Source of the DNA: Mimachlamys varia
Taxonomy: Eukaryota; Mollusca; Bivalvia; Pectinida; Pectinidae
DNA length: 64,000 bases
Direction of reading: 5' to 3'
Assembly (NCBI GenBank): GCA_947623455.1
Contig: OX392529.1
Location: 54,517,186-54,581,185, forward strand
Below, in pieces: positions 22,164 through 33,941 of this stretch. A program made the position numbers and the translations under genes. Below the pieces are notes generated by a model that was not told the DNA's origin, made no database searches, and saw only the letters and a program-made list of their open reading frames with translations. The stretch's first letter is position 1. Each line of letters starts with the position of its first letter.

Positions 22164-22619
22164 CACTTCAGTGATAAAGCTTATCATGCCTGTACCTCAC
22201 TTCTTTATCTTGCCTGTATATCACCTCTAAGCCAAACAAAATATGTACACATCGTCTATAATAATCCCCTATATTATTCATGACCCTGTCCTATCGTTCG
22301 ACCTTAAAGTAGCCTCATTGTACTTGGACTTACTTCTGGTCTCGAGTGAATTCTTGTTTTCGTCATAGGAGACACTGGTAGGTCAATACTGCTTTGAGAT
22401 GAACGAAAACGATTTTTTTTAGGAAGAGAAGTTGCTTTGAAATGAAGTGGTAATGATATGGATTGTGATGAAGGAATTACCACAACTTTTTCTGTTATTT
22501 AATTAACTGCTTTCACTTCATTCCCACTAACGATATTTCAAAAAGTTTCCCGTTCATCATCTATCTACATCGTATACTGTCCCCTAAGTGACGATGCGAT
22601 GGCAAGTGCTATTTTGTTC

Positions 22620-22695
22620 ATATTTTGCCCCTAGTTTAATCGATTTTGAGTTCGGATTATCTTTTTTTCACACTAAGGTATTCTCTCTTTTTCGA
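22620..22695 (-). repeat. Dispersed repeat family R1, fragment
   Basis: tttgcccctagtttaatcga, TTTTGAGTTCGGATTATC and AAGGTATTCTCTC are the 5' part of R1 in reverse orientation. Confidence 0.6.
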
Positions 22696-23036
22696 CGGTA
22701 TATGATGAAGGACATGGGTTGGCTCTGTGTGATGTTAGATAAACTCCCAATACAGCATAGTCTAAAACAATGAAGTATATAAATCAGCTATTCATAATGT
22801 TTCTTACTCCTATATTACATCTATTATCTACAGCTAGAAATATATCATATTAAGAGGTAGACATCACATTAAATAAGGCAGGTAATCTTTACCGATTTTA
22901 TTTTGTAATAGTTTCATGCTAAAAAATGATTTTTAAGCAGATGTCAGACACATATTTTCCAGATTAGATAGTTGGACGCAAGCAAGGCCCTGAGAAGTGA
23001 AGTAAAGACAGTACTATCGTCTTAACAGGCGTTGCA

Positions 23037-26000
23037 ATGGCGAAACTGACCTCCGGTAAGTTGAACAAAAGTTACAAAAGATTTTAGGTATATTTAGATG
23101 AACTTAACTTGCTTTGTTGCCTCCATTTATTTCCTAGTCACTAGTGACTTTTGTGTATCTAAACATTACGTAGACTGTGTATAAGTCAAATATTTTTAAA
23201 GATAAAATATTTCGATTTGGAACTTGTCATGTAAAGTGTCTGAATATATTATATCTTTTATTGGGAAGAACTTCAACAAATAAGTCGTTTACAATATTAA
23301 CACAGTGTGTTCGTTCACAACCGAGGGTTTCCGGTTGCCTAAAGATATGAAGACGAGTTTCGATGACCAGGGATATATTTTGGTCAAGTAAGTATAAAAT
23401 CCATAAACGTATCGGCAATATTACGATATTTGAAATATTACGTCATTTAACTGTTAAGATTTAATATTATATACCAACATTATATAGTATTTCATACATT
23501 TAATATCGAATAACACTAAAGGGTGTAACAAAATAATTAAGAAATGTCAGAGGCATCGGGCAAAGGAAGGCAAGTTTTACAACGCTCTATTCATGAGATA
23601 TTATTTCAAAGATAAAGAGTTTCGATAGTCTTCGTCATTAGATCATGTAATAAAACTGAAGCCCGATTCGTTAGTGTCTTACAGCATTATATTTTCATAT
23701 AACAGTAACATACGATGAGTTCATAGTTTTGTATTTAACAAATATTGCATGGCACTGAGAACAATATCGGAGTTTATGGACTGGTTAGTCACCCAAAAGT
23801 GTGCATATGGACCGAAGCGAAGCTGAGATAACTCAAATGAGTCAAACATATTAGACCAATCCATAAATTCCAATATTACCCGAATTGACATGCAATATTT
23901 GTTATATCATTCCGAATCTACCTAACACGAACACATACAATGCATTAAAAGCAAACCATGAGGTCAGATGCCATTTTGCTTATGTTTGGAATAATCACGT
24001 CACTACATTGTATATAACATCATCCTGCAATTATGACGTCAAACTATTTAGCGTCGGCCCTTAGTCCTTGACTCCGGGCCAATATGCGAAAATAGTGACG
24101 GAGCAACTACTAGAACCGTATAAGCACTTAAATGAATGAAGTATAATATACGTGAAATAGCCACATAGAAAATACATAAGATCTATGAAGAAAAAAAACA
24201 GAGACTTCGGGTTTTTAACCTACAGGGGCTTGTTCGACCAGAAGGAGATGACAAACCTTAGAAAGGTGTTTGAGGATACGGACGTCATCAAAGATCACGG
24301 ATATACAGTAAGTTGTCTGTGTGCTGCATCGAAAAATATTTGTAGACAAAATAATAAATATAAACGTTCGTAATGATTTTTACTGATTGGTGTTGTATTT
24401 CGATAAATGATGATCAAGAAATAGGTTATCAGGATGAAATACAAACAAACAAACAAACAAACAAACAAAGTCTGCCCTATATTTGACTCAATTGAGTCAT
24501 CTCAGTTGAGTAGTGGCACGCCCACATTTTCGTAGTACACGATTTGAATTATACAAAACTAGTTTAATCTTACTTTTAAATTCATAAATTAAAGGGGTTT
24601 TACGCACCTGATCCTTCTGCTTCTACATTAGTTTAGAAATTTTGGATTCCAACCTTTTGGCCCCTAGTATCACTGAAGAGTCCTAGGAGGACAAAACAGC
24701 TGTATGGTGCAGTTTAATGCATTTGCTTTCGGCATATTGTAACTATTACTAAGTTTAAAAGGTGCAGGATATGTGTGTGTTACGTTATCTTTCTACATAT
24801 GTGTACGTTTAGGTAGCTGACGGAGATGACAAAAAAGTGAGTATGATGCTATGGAATCAGCCCGGAAATGACGTATCTGGAATGATGGCACGTAGTGAGA
24901 AGGTCGTCAATACCTGTGAAGATGTAAGAACCAATTGAATTCATTGAACACGTGGTACAGAGCACCGGTATAAGTAAATATCATCAGCTAATACTATAAA
25001 CGAATTTTACATTAGTCTAACATGTCTAAAACAGGCCCTTAATTAGTTTGGCACTACTAGTTGGTCCGAGCATTTCCCTCTGAACTTATATAATGTTTTA
25101 CAAGATCAAAACTTTGCAATAACCAACAAAAATTGTATAGGTCTTTATAGTCAGATGGCTGTTAAAGACCATAGGCCTTTTGTGTTTTTAATATACGGAT
25201 AATAAAATAAAAATCCAAAACGCAAAACATTTCCTACAAAAAACTTCTGTATTGAATGGGTTTTCTACATCTGGAATATATATCTGATCATGCGGTAAGC
25301 ACCATAGTCCTATATATGATAATGTGTTTTCTCCTTCAAGTATATTTTTGTGGGTGTAAAATCATTGCGTATTAATGTTAAGTGAGTTTACTAGTATTTG
25401 TGTTATTATGTCTGATATGTTGTTAGCTATTGGGAGGTGAAGTATACCACTACCACTCCAAACTGATGTACAAGAATCAATTCTCTGGGGGGTCATTTCG
25501 CTGGCATCAGGACTACGGGTAAGGCATATTCCGTTAGAACAAAGTCAATCGGTAAAGCACAATGTTCTAGGAAATGGTCCTTGCACTTGCATCAGGAATA
25601 AAGGTAATGAATGTTTCAAGTCATATCCGCTGGGCTTGGTACCTTCCATTGGTATACGGACTGCATGAGGCATGTTCCTAGTTTTTTTTACAATGGGTAT
25701 ATTCTAAGACTCCTCCACAAGGGATGTCGTCCTTCCACTGGAATTAGATTTCGTGTAAGACATGATTGATCAGGACTTACAAGGGGCGTTGGCTTTTCAC
25801 TTGCATCAGTAAGACTCCGCTATAGGCATGGCCCTTTCATTGGCATCAAGAGTACTGGTATCCTATGTACAAAGACTCTTCGACAATTTGCAGAGAGTGT
25901 ACTCCCACTATCAACAAGACTACGATATATATAGTGAATATGTCAAGACTGTCCAATAAAAGGCATCGCCCTTTCACGGACACAAAGACTGATCTGCAGA

Positions 26001-29000
26001 GAAGATTATTTCCTCTGGAATCTGAACATTTTAGATTCCATGGGGAACGTTTTCCCTTCTAGTAACGTTGATTACTGGTAGACATTATGTAATTGCTCGG
26101 GGATGGAGTATCCTACCTTTCGTCAATGTTACCCTTTCCTTTTCCCTCTGCTTTACGTGTAAACGTTAAACATAATGTACAAAAATGTTTTACCAGGTGG
26201 GGTCACGTCTGCTGAAAAAAATTCTAGTGGGTTCTTCTTTGATACTAAAATAAAAAGGTTTTATTTCACTGCAGCCTAACCGTCAAAGGAATATGGCACA
26301 AGTGATTGTAACTTACTTTACCCTCATCCAGATGTAAGTTTTAGCTGTGCTACTAAATCAAATAATACAATTGCACTCATCGTCTTAAAAAGCATTCTTT
26401 CAACAACATTTCAAACTACGACTGAAAAACTGTTCAAAGGCAATTATTTGGGAGCATACGACCATGTCTTTGCAACAATCAAGGGGTGAAAAGTTTAAAA
26501 ACACTTATAATGATATTTCACTGGTAAAATATGATAAAATTCAAAATATCAACGTTCTTCGTTTTTAACAATATATAACTTACAGTTTCCCGTTCTATTC
26601 TTCCCAGGTACTGGTATCACAATAGCTGTTTATTTCCCGACATGTTGACGGTGTTCATTTCCATCGACAAGTGCACACAATCTAATGGATGTCTGCAGGT
26701 AAACCGTAATTTTTTTTGTTATAAATTACATTATAAATATAATGACTTGTTTGGTGTATCTTTATAACACAATAACCAGTTTGTTAAAAATGTCTGTACA
26801 AACAAATTATTTGAGCCGCCAAACTATTCTTCAATCGTTGATAGATCGTTCCTGGTTCTCATAAATGTGGCCGTATTGTCCATGACACCGTCCACGGTCA
26901 GACCGCCGCTAACACTGAGAGAGTGGCTGCTTTAGAGACGGTCTGTCCAAAAGCTTACGTAGAAATGGAAGCAGGTAAGTGGTTTAACAACAAGAGTTTT
27001 ACCTCAATAGTTTTACATCAAGAGTTTTACATCAAGAGTTGTCACTAAGACACTGTAGTGTTGCTGTATTTTCACTTTATTTAGATTTCCCCAGTTCATG
27101 TACCATTTGCACGAGATTCATTTTCCTCCATCAGCCCATGCTAAAAACAAAATGTGCATTTAATCTTCTTGTTTCAATTTTCCGCCGTTTCTATTCACCT
27201 TAAGTTGACTGTGAGTTACAGCGGTGCTTCACGTTTTGCCACACCATTGTGTCTACCGTATTTATGTGTACTCACGTGGAACAAAATTTGAAAACAGAAA
27301 AAAATAGCTTCAAGAGAAAAACATTCCGATAGATATGTGCTAACATCATAATACTTGAAATTATATTTCCATCAAGAATGACTTGAAACACCTGCAAGTT
27401 ATAGATCACTTACGAGAATGGTTCTTTCAAAGTCGACTGCATCGCACAGCAGTACAACAGAATGACGTCATGAATTGTCATGTCAGAGGTCACATCTCAG
27501 ACTCTGCTGGTGGATTTATTTAGTCCCCAAGGTTTGCTGGAGCCTACATAGCCACAGTTAATCTCATTTGAGTAGTGGCACGGTACATAATATACATATT
27601 TTCGTAGTACACGATTTGAAATTATACAGAACTAGTTAAATTTTACTTCTAAATTCATAAATTAAAGGGGTTTTACGCACCTGACCCTACTGCTTCTACA
27701 TAAGTGTAGCAATTTTGGATTCCTACCTTTTAGCTTCTAGCATCACTGAAGAGTCCTAGGAGGACGAAACAGCTGTATGATGCAGTTTAATTCATTTTTT
27801 CGGCATACTGTAACTATTATTAGATTTAAGAAGTGCAGCATATATATGTGTTACGTCATCTTTGGATATTTAAAATGTCGCCATAACAGTAGAAATTGAA
27901 AGTTAAGAGACACCATGGTACAATTTTTTTTAAACATTATATAGGCGATCAAAATGTTTCAATGAAAACAAAAAAAAAATGTTAATGCTCACATTGATGA
28001 TCAGAATGAATATTTCCCCATCTCTTAAACAGTAATATGACCTCCAGATGCTTTTTGATATGCACTTTTTCAAACAGATTTGCCATCAGCGAGCTATGCT
28101 ATTCTTCAACTCATATAATATTGATCCAGCATTTTCACATTGAATTTTTGTTACACGGAAAAATGATAAATAAATTCAATGTGAAAAAGCTTGATCAATG
28201 TAAAATGAATCGTAGATGATCGTTAAGGGAGTTAAATATTTTGAAGAGGTGACTTTGGGTAACTGTAATGTGAAATATCTCTCTACACTACATATCCCGT
28301 GATTAAACTGTCTGTAAATATATAATTTGTAATGATTTACTTGTTTGCACTGTATATATATGCACTGTTCTGATTAACCAAACGGTTTAAGAAATAAAAA
28401 ATGAATTGAAATGATATCGTATAGCCTACGGGCAATACCCAAACAATGGCGGTTGTTTTATTGAGGCGGAGTGAAGTGAGAATGTAGATATTTAAGCAAT
28501 GAATGTTTTAGCAAATCTTGTTACACTCTTATAACACGCATTACTTATATTTACATTTTGATAGAATGATTGTGCTTTATTTAGTTTCTTCGGACCGATT
28601 TTGAACAGCAAATCAGTTGAAGTGAAGACAACTATGAAATTGATGACGGCACAATAGAGAATGATGACGTCGAAAAGCCAACTGCTATTGTAGTCTGAGG
28701 CACTGGGTGTTATAGATGTATGGCATCAACTGCCTCTTAACATTGTGTCAATGGAAAATTACAGAGCAAATGTAGACATCTACGTATAATTTCTTGCTAT
28801 GTTACAGGTGATGCATTGTTCTTCCACTGTAACCTACTACACAAGAGTTCTGGTAATGAAAGTGCTGACAGACGGTGGGCGTATTTGATAGCATATAATA
28901 CTAAGGAGAACAACCCCTTAGTCCCACATCACCACGCCCAGTACACGCCCCTTAACAAGGTAAACACATGCATGGATTTAATTGACAGAAACCTACATGA

Positions 29001-29807
29001 TACCATATGCACAACGACAGTACAGTCTTGTTAGCATATTATTCTACTAAGAACAATACCTTCCCACATGATATATATGTAACAGGAAAGAGAATAGTGT
29101 GCTTCCACCTGGGATCGAACCCTCGATCTTCAGGTTCCTAGTCGGACGCTCTACCACTGAGCTAAAGGGAAATTCCCTCTAGCTCGAAGCTAGAAGGCGA
29201 CCTAAATCCTATGTACAATTTAAATCTGCCACACATACCCTTATACGTTATAAACAGTTACGCAATACATAATACTCGGTAAGCACAACAAATATGCAAA
29301 TAATTGCACCCGAGGAACAGTAATACTAGATCAGTACACAAACATGGACAGCTTACAGATAAGCTATACGATAAACGTGGTGATTCTGATACCCAATTAT
29401 GAACTTTCCTTTTCTTGTCTTGATAGTGAAATATCTTTTTCAATCTGCGGTGTTTACGTGTCGAGGTGTATTCGTTTTTCTATTACTTCCTCTTAATATC
29501 TAGATTATTGCGATAGATGTCGGCAGCTGAGAAAGAGAGAGAGAGATGCAGGTTGAAGAAGACTATTTTTATGGTTGCTATCTTGGTCTCATAGAGAAAT
29601 ATTCTGTATCATTAGTATGCCTTCTTGTTATTTTGAAAATGCTGTTCTGTTCTCACTGTGATAGTCAAGTATTTCTACCGACAGGTGCCGGACAGTGCTG
29701 TAAGGGAGTGTACTAATTACAGTGATTTCACCGGGAAGGATTTTTTGGACCCTACTAACCCAGACAGAAACGAACTTCTGAATAAACAAACCAAGTGTGA
29801 AAAGTAG
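23037..29807 (+). CDS. PhyH-family Fe(II)/2OG dioxygenase copy 3, intact
   Basis: Nine coding exons: 23037-23055, 23306-23387, 24226-24307, 24813-24923, 25427-25518, 26608-26698, 26845-26974, 28808-28959 and 29685-29807 (TAG). They total 882 nt, 293 residues, and every intron is GT..AG. The protein starts MAKLTS, then DDQGYILVK (N-terminal PhyH strand), [28 protein letters not shown] (H125, D127), PGSHKCGRI, then [15 protein letters not shown] (H214) and DRRW (R225). All ligands of the HxD...H facial triad and the 2-oxoglutarate arginine are present, so activity is expected. The substrate is not deducible from sequence. There is no targeting signal. AATAAA at 30254 is a plausible polyadenylation signal, implying a 3' UTR of about 470 nt. 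The ATG is chosen because the 19-nt first exon matches copies 2 and 4. Confidence 0.93.
23730..23910. repeat. Palindromic element with GCGAAGC apex in intron 2 of PhyH copy 3
   Basis: Arms AACAAATATTGCATG...TTATGGACTGGT and ACCAATCCATAA...CATGCAATATTTGTT are complementary about position 23820. GCGAAGC (23817-23823) lies exactly at the centre. Each arm is about 80 nt, imperfect. Confidence 0.75.
24442..24469. repeat. AAAC microsatellite
   Basis: A perfect (ACAA)n run in intron 3 of copy 3. A shorter related run is at 40500-40518. Confidence 0.9.
24490..24800 (-). repeat. Dispersed repeat family R2, copy in intron 3 of PhyH copy 3
   Basis: Reverse orientation: TCAGTTGAGTAGTGGCACG at the left, CTTCTGCTTCTACATTAG, TCACTGAAGAGTCCTAGGAG and the CGGCATATTGTAACTATTAC end. 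This is one of the most complete copies and defines the family as about 300 bp. Confidence 0.8.
25560..26090 (+). repeat. Degenerate exon-5-like sequence repeats in intron 5 of PhyH copy 3
   Basis: Downstream of exon 5, the motif around its end (TTCRYTGGCATCAGGACTAC plus GGTAAGGCAT) recurs in worn form. Examples are ACTTGCATCAGGAATAAAGG (25588), CCATTGGTATACGGACTGC (25648), CACTTGCATCAGTAAGACTC (25798) and TTTCATTGGCATCAAGAG (25834). Spacing is irregular. I read this as decayed tandem copies of the exon/intron boundary. The similarity is modest. Confidence 0.4.
27560..27870 (-). repeat. Dispersed repeat family R2, copy in intron 7 of PhyH copy 3
   Basis: Same order as the 24490 copy, with TTTGAGTAGTGGCACG at the left and CACTGAAGAGTCCTAGGAGG in the middle. 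It ends at gtgttacgtcatctttgg. It lies in the next-but-three intron of the same gene and is clearly similar to the 24490 copy. Confidence 0.8.
28121..28198. ncRNA. Pre-miRNA-sized hairpin in intron 7 of PhyH copy 3 (candidate only)
   Basis: The 27-nt arms TTGATCCAGC-ATTTTCACATTGAATTT and AAATTCAATGTGAAAAAGC-TTGATCAA pair with only two mismatches around a 24-nt loop, total 78 nt. The size and near-perfect stem fit a microRNA precursor, but also a tiny MITE or chance inverted repeat. No mature sequence is recognised. Confidence 0.3.
29095..29225 (-). mobile_element. tRNA-like SINE head
   Basis: On the minus strand, TTTAGCTCAGTGGTAGAGCG (A box and D arm) and GAGGGTTCGATCCCAGG (B box) are separated by about 22 nt. 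The anticodon and T stems carry mismatches and the acceptor stem does not close, so it is a tRNA-derived repeat rather than a working tRNA gene. It lies in intron 8 of copy 3. Confidence 0.55.
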
Positions 29808-30342
29808 ACGTTGCGCTGTTGAATCGGATTATGCAGGCACTGTACCTCCTGGTTCACTTATATGAACAGTATGGATTGTATAAGCTCTCACGTTCACAGT
29901 ATTGGTACATTAGTGTATGCAGTTGAAACTATTGAAACAGTTGAACCTCAAAGAAAACACCAGATATATATTTGTACCAAGGCTGACCTTTGGAAAATCC
30001 GGCACGTGTAGTTTGACGGGTGCAGATCTACATGTTACTTGTCGAAACAAAATTGCCGACTTTTTCTTGGTTGCATTATTTCTTTAACAATATCAATCCT
30101 GATGAAAATATTACGTTAGATTATATAATTAAGTTGACACGTAAAAGAAGGGAATTCTATTCATGATGATTATACTCCGAAACTGTTGCCGTATAGTTCG
30201 GTCCATGTAACTAACTAGACTGAGTAATTCGTGCAATATTTTGTCAACAGATGAATAAATTCATATTCAATCTTTTGAAATCGTTTGCTTCTTTATTTCA
30301 TACATGTAACATATTCACCACGTTTTATATATATTATACAGT

Positions 30343-30476
30343 TAAAGTATGGGGTTGAGGGATATAGCAATGTTTTGTTTCCCGAGACCAGGTCCATTTC
30401 CCGAGGCGAAGCCGAGGGAAATAGGCATTGTTGAGGGGAACCAGAAACTTACTATATTCCTCAACTCCATACCTTA
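30343..30476. repeat. Palindromic element with GCGAAGC apex
   Basis: TTAAAGTATGGGGTTGAGG and CCTCAACTCCATACCTTAA are inverted about 30409, where the sequence is GAGGCGAAGCCGAGG. The arms are imperfect, about 65 nt each. Confidence 0.75.
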
Positions 30477-30769
30477 ACCGTTTTAATATGCCGATACAAA
30501 CAAGGAGAGTCTGCACATAGGTGGCGCGTCCAGTGACAAGCTCCGCCCATCTCTCGCGCCGATAACCTATCAGTGAGCAAGCTCGGCAACAAGATCCGCC
30601 CACCTCTCGCCCGATTGTCTCAGCGGAAACACACGAGTGCAGGTGTGTTTTAGCGCGGTTGGTGTGTTTTAGTTCTCAGACTAAAACACAGGACTAAAAC
30701 ACAGCTAAGCAAAGTCGAGAAGAAAGTGAGGATATAGCCGATTTAACCAGTTAACTTGTACATATAGTA

Positions 30770-31250
30770 AATGAAGTAGAGGTAACACGGAAACACAAAT
30801 GACGAAGGAACTCGACATCCCCAAAAAATAGGAGGTTTTGAAGTCGCAGTGATAGACGGTCCGGTATTCTGACATGATCATAGTGGCAAATCGTCTATTA
30901 TAGATGATGTGAACTCCTGGATCGCAATGCATATATATACATACATGGATACGAATTGTGCAAATATTACATATATTAAGCACGGGTACAATTACGACAG
31001 GAAATTCAAATTCTAATCTTCGGATCAACAACACTTAGCGTATATGATACATTGTGTTAAATATATTGTAAGTAACACGGAAACACAAATGACGAAGGAA
31101 GACAATTTTTGCCTCGTGCCCTATCTTGGCCTCGAACTCACGATCTCCGGCACCAAATCGCCTAGCCAGAGATACCTGCGGCCGTTACCACTGCGCCAAC
31201 TCGACATCCCCCAAAAAGGATGTTTTGGTAAATAAAGTAGAGGTATATAA
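30770..31250 (-). mobile_element. Pair of related tRNA-headed repeats, one lacking the tRNA body
   Basis: GTAACACGGAAACACAAATG occurs at 30782 and 31072. After GACGAAGGAA, the right copy has a tRNA-like segment (minus strand: GTTGGCGCAGTGGTAACGG as A box, GTGAGTTCGAGGCC as B box) before CTCGACATCCCC. The left copy passes directly from GACGAAGGAA to CTCGACATCCCC. Both are bordered by GTAAATRAAGTAGAGGTA. Confidence 0.6.
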
Positions 31251-32045
31251 ATATTTGTTACAAAATACTTGTACTGTGCATATCAAAACATATTGTATTT
31301 CTCAATGGTTACCAATCTTTGAAAACATCATGCGTCAATACATGTGTTGTCCTGAAATTGAGTTGTTCATAGTTTGACTTTTTGTATCTTTCAAAAGTAT
31401 CTCGAAATAGAATGTCAGACCAATATTTATTTAGATATCAGCTATAACACAACAGCTAACTAGATTCAGTTATCAAATATCAGTGAACATGCGTGCAATA
31501 TTTTTCTAAAGTACAAAAGTTCAAAATATTGTACAAACAACATACATAAGTTAGGCAAGTCAGGTAATATCATATTATATCTCCTTGACCACATTTATTT
31601 ACACAGTATCTGCTGTGTAAGTAAACAAGATATATATTCGGGGCCACAATAGTAAACAGTAGTGGATCGTAGCAACAATATAAGACACCGATACACAGTT
31701 TATACATTTCTTCACTTGAGTTACAAGGGGAATATTTCAAGTGAATTTCACATGAACAACATTGCATGTAAGTTTCACTTGAAATTAATGTGAAATTCAC
31801 TTGAATTGACGTGAAGTTTTTTTTTCACGTGGAAGTCACGTGGAGAAACACTGACTTTGTACACAGGTTACGTGATCATCACGAGAAATATTTCTGATAT
31901 GAAAATTTCTTAATGTAAGCATACTATCAGTCAACTTTCAGTATTTAAATCATACCAATGATGCACTATAAGAGCAGACTGTATATGAAAACACGCCATA
32001 TGGTGATATGGTTTTTAACTCTGATGCTATCGCTTTGAAAATTTC

Positions 32046-32415
32046 AGAGAATACAAAAGCGTCAACAAAACCATAATCCGAACTCGAAATCGATGAAACT
32101 GGAGGCAAAATAGGAACAAAAGAAATATTTTCACCGATACTCTCGTAAAAAGCACAAGACCAGGTGTTCGGGAAGAGTAAGCGTCTTCTGCTTCATTGAC
32201 GACACCCGCCATGTAAATATTTGTCACATCCAAGTAATCATCAAGTTCTCAAAACGAGAACTGAGTATCATAGTCAATCACAACAGGTAAACACACTAAT
32301 GAGCATACTCAAAAACGTCCATCTTCATATCACGTCAAGATATAGATTATTTCTCAAAGAGACAAAGATGGCGACCATAAAACTTGCCCATAGTTCTGAT
32401 CAACCTGCATCCTTC
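32046..32415 (+). repeat. Dispersed repeat family R1, most complete copy
   Basis: Runs from cagagaatacaaaagcgtc through GGTGTTCGGGAAGAGTAAGC, GACGACACCCGCCATGTAAA and GAGACAAAGATGGCGACC to gatcaacctgcatcc. It defines the family length of about 370 bp. Confidence 0.8.
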
Positions 32416-33257
32416 GAATCCTGGTGTTGTTAGTTTGTTTGTCAGCAGTCGTCATCGATCACGGAAATCACGATACCTAGAGCAAGCTCTAGAATACCAA
32501 ATTAACTGCGACATGTAAACCCTTGAGAAGCAGTGATGTTACTATAAAGAAACGGAAAATTTACGATCGGAAAATTGAAATCATCACGTTTATCGTATAG
32601 CTTAGTAGTAAGCTGTCCATGCTGGTCGTAGTTTAAGTAGAGATCGAGGTAAGCAGCTTTAACTATTAGGTCATTATCTTCACCTTCAGTATGGAGAAAC
32701 TATGACGATACATCAGTTTATCTATTTCTTTTCATTGATGCATTTTGTTTCAAAAGCAAAACTACGGTAAAGCTAAAGATAAAAGATACATGGCGGTTTA
32801 TCCAACGTCAATAAATTAGCATTGCAGTGCTTTATTTGACTGTGAATACTTATACCTTCGAGTAAGAGCAAAAGTATTATCGATTTTCCCGATAACTTAC
32901 TTGTACATGTTTTACATAATAATTGTATTAATAGGTATTATGATAACCATATTCAGACGTGTCTTTCTATTTGCTTTGCAGTGAAACATTAATGTCTGTT
33001 TTTATCTTAAAATACTTATGTTATTCGTTTTAAGCGTATCTGCAACGTCGGGTTGAAATTCGGACGAAGACAAACACTTACAGCATAAAATGAAAGAGCA
33101 ACCTGATTTACAACTGATTTGCAAGTTTCAAAATATCTAATGTTTTTTTAATATCACATGATTTCTCTGTTATCCGGTTTGTTTCCCCGTGTGATATGTT
33201 TGCTTATGTAACAAGTTTCATATGCTCTAGGGCGACAGGCTGTAAGTTCCAATTACA

Positions 33258-33445
33258 GGGGAATTGCGGGTGTCGTCGATGAAGCAGAAGACGCTTACTC
33301 TTCCGGAACACCTGGTCTTAATCTCTTGTGCTTTTATGAAAGTCTCCATGCCAATCTTTCCTTTGTTCCTATTTTGCCTCTGATTTAATCGATTTTGAGT
33401 TCGGATTATTGTTTTGTTGACGTATTGGTATTCTCTGTTTTTTGG
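33258..33445 (-). repeat. Dispersed repeat family R1, 5' half
   Basis: Reverse copy from GCGGGTGTCGTCGATGAAGC through TCTTCCGGAACACCTGG to GACGTATTGGTATTCTCTG. It faces the 32046 copy, so the two could pair over the shared half. Confidence 0.75.
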
Positions 33446-33916
33446 TTTCTTTTCAATTATGACGTCAAGCCTAGGACAACTACACCTGTAAGCCAATGGC
33501 TTACTAATATCCTTGCTCCCTATCTGCAGACTCATCTATACACATCATCCCTAACATCCCTGTGTAGTTTCATTGAAATTGGTTTACAGGTTAAGGAACA
33601 TTTTTCCAGTTTTGGAAGTGTAGAGGATTGTGAAGGGCGAATCGTAAAGGTTGTAACTGCAAAATATGTTTTGCACAGGAACTATCTAGTTCTGTAATGG
33701 CATTGACATTTTCAGTCGCCCTGGAGAATTCAACCGAGAATGACCGGGAAACGTTATCGTGAAAATAGCTCATTTTTGAAGACCCATTTTCACCCATTCG
33801 TGAAAACCAATTAGTAGATTCTCAAAACTTTGGTGTTACATTTTGACTGCTGGAGAAAGAACAAGGGCTTGATACCCAACACATTAGCTAGTGTCGAAGT
33901 GGCGATCTTGTTTAAG

Positions 33917-33941
33917 CCCCCCCCCCCCCCCCCCCCCCCCC
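33917..33941. repeat. 25-bp poly(C) run
   Basis: An uninterrupted run of 25 C followed by G and a T run. Its exact length is liable to sequencing error. Confidence 0.9.

Larger units (their letters stand above)
16473..23036. other. Intergenic region between PhyH copies 2 and 3
   Basis: No gene is recognised. It contains a SINE, an R2 copy, a hAT-type MITE, two diverged copies of a 400-bp block (about 16780-17440 and 18410-18810), and the block at 19140-19380 shared with 5755-6020. The stretches 17870-18400, 19440-21600 and 22180-22950 show no assignable feature apart from a short R1 fragment at 22620. Confidence 0.6.

Noticed and set aside
29095..29225. Functional tRNA gene on the minus strand
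   Set aside because: A and B boxes are good, but the anticodon and T stems contain mismatches and the acceptor stem does not pair. It is better read as a SINE head.
33917..33941. Poly(C) tract as a biological signal
   Set aside because: A homopolymer of this kind is common, and its length is unreliable in assemblies. No motif nearby gives it a role.
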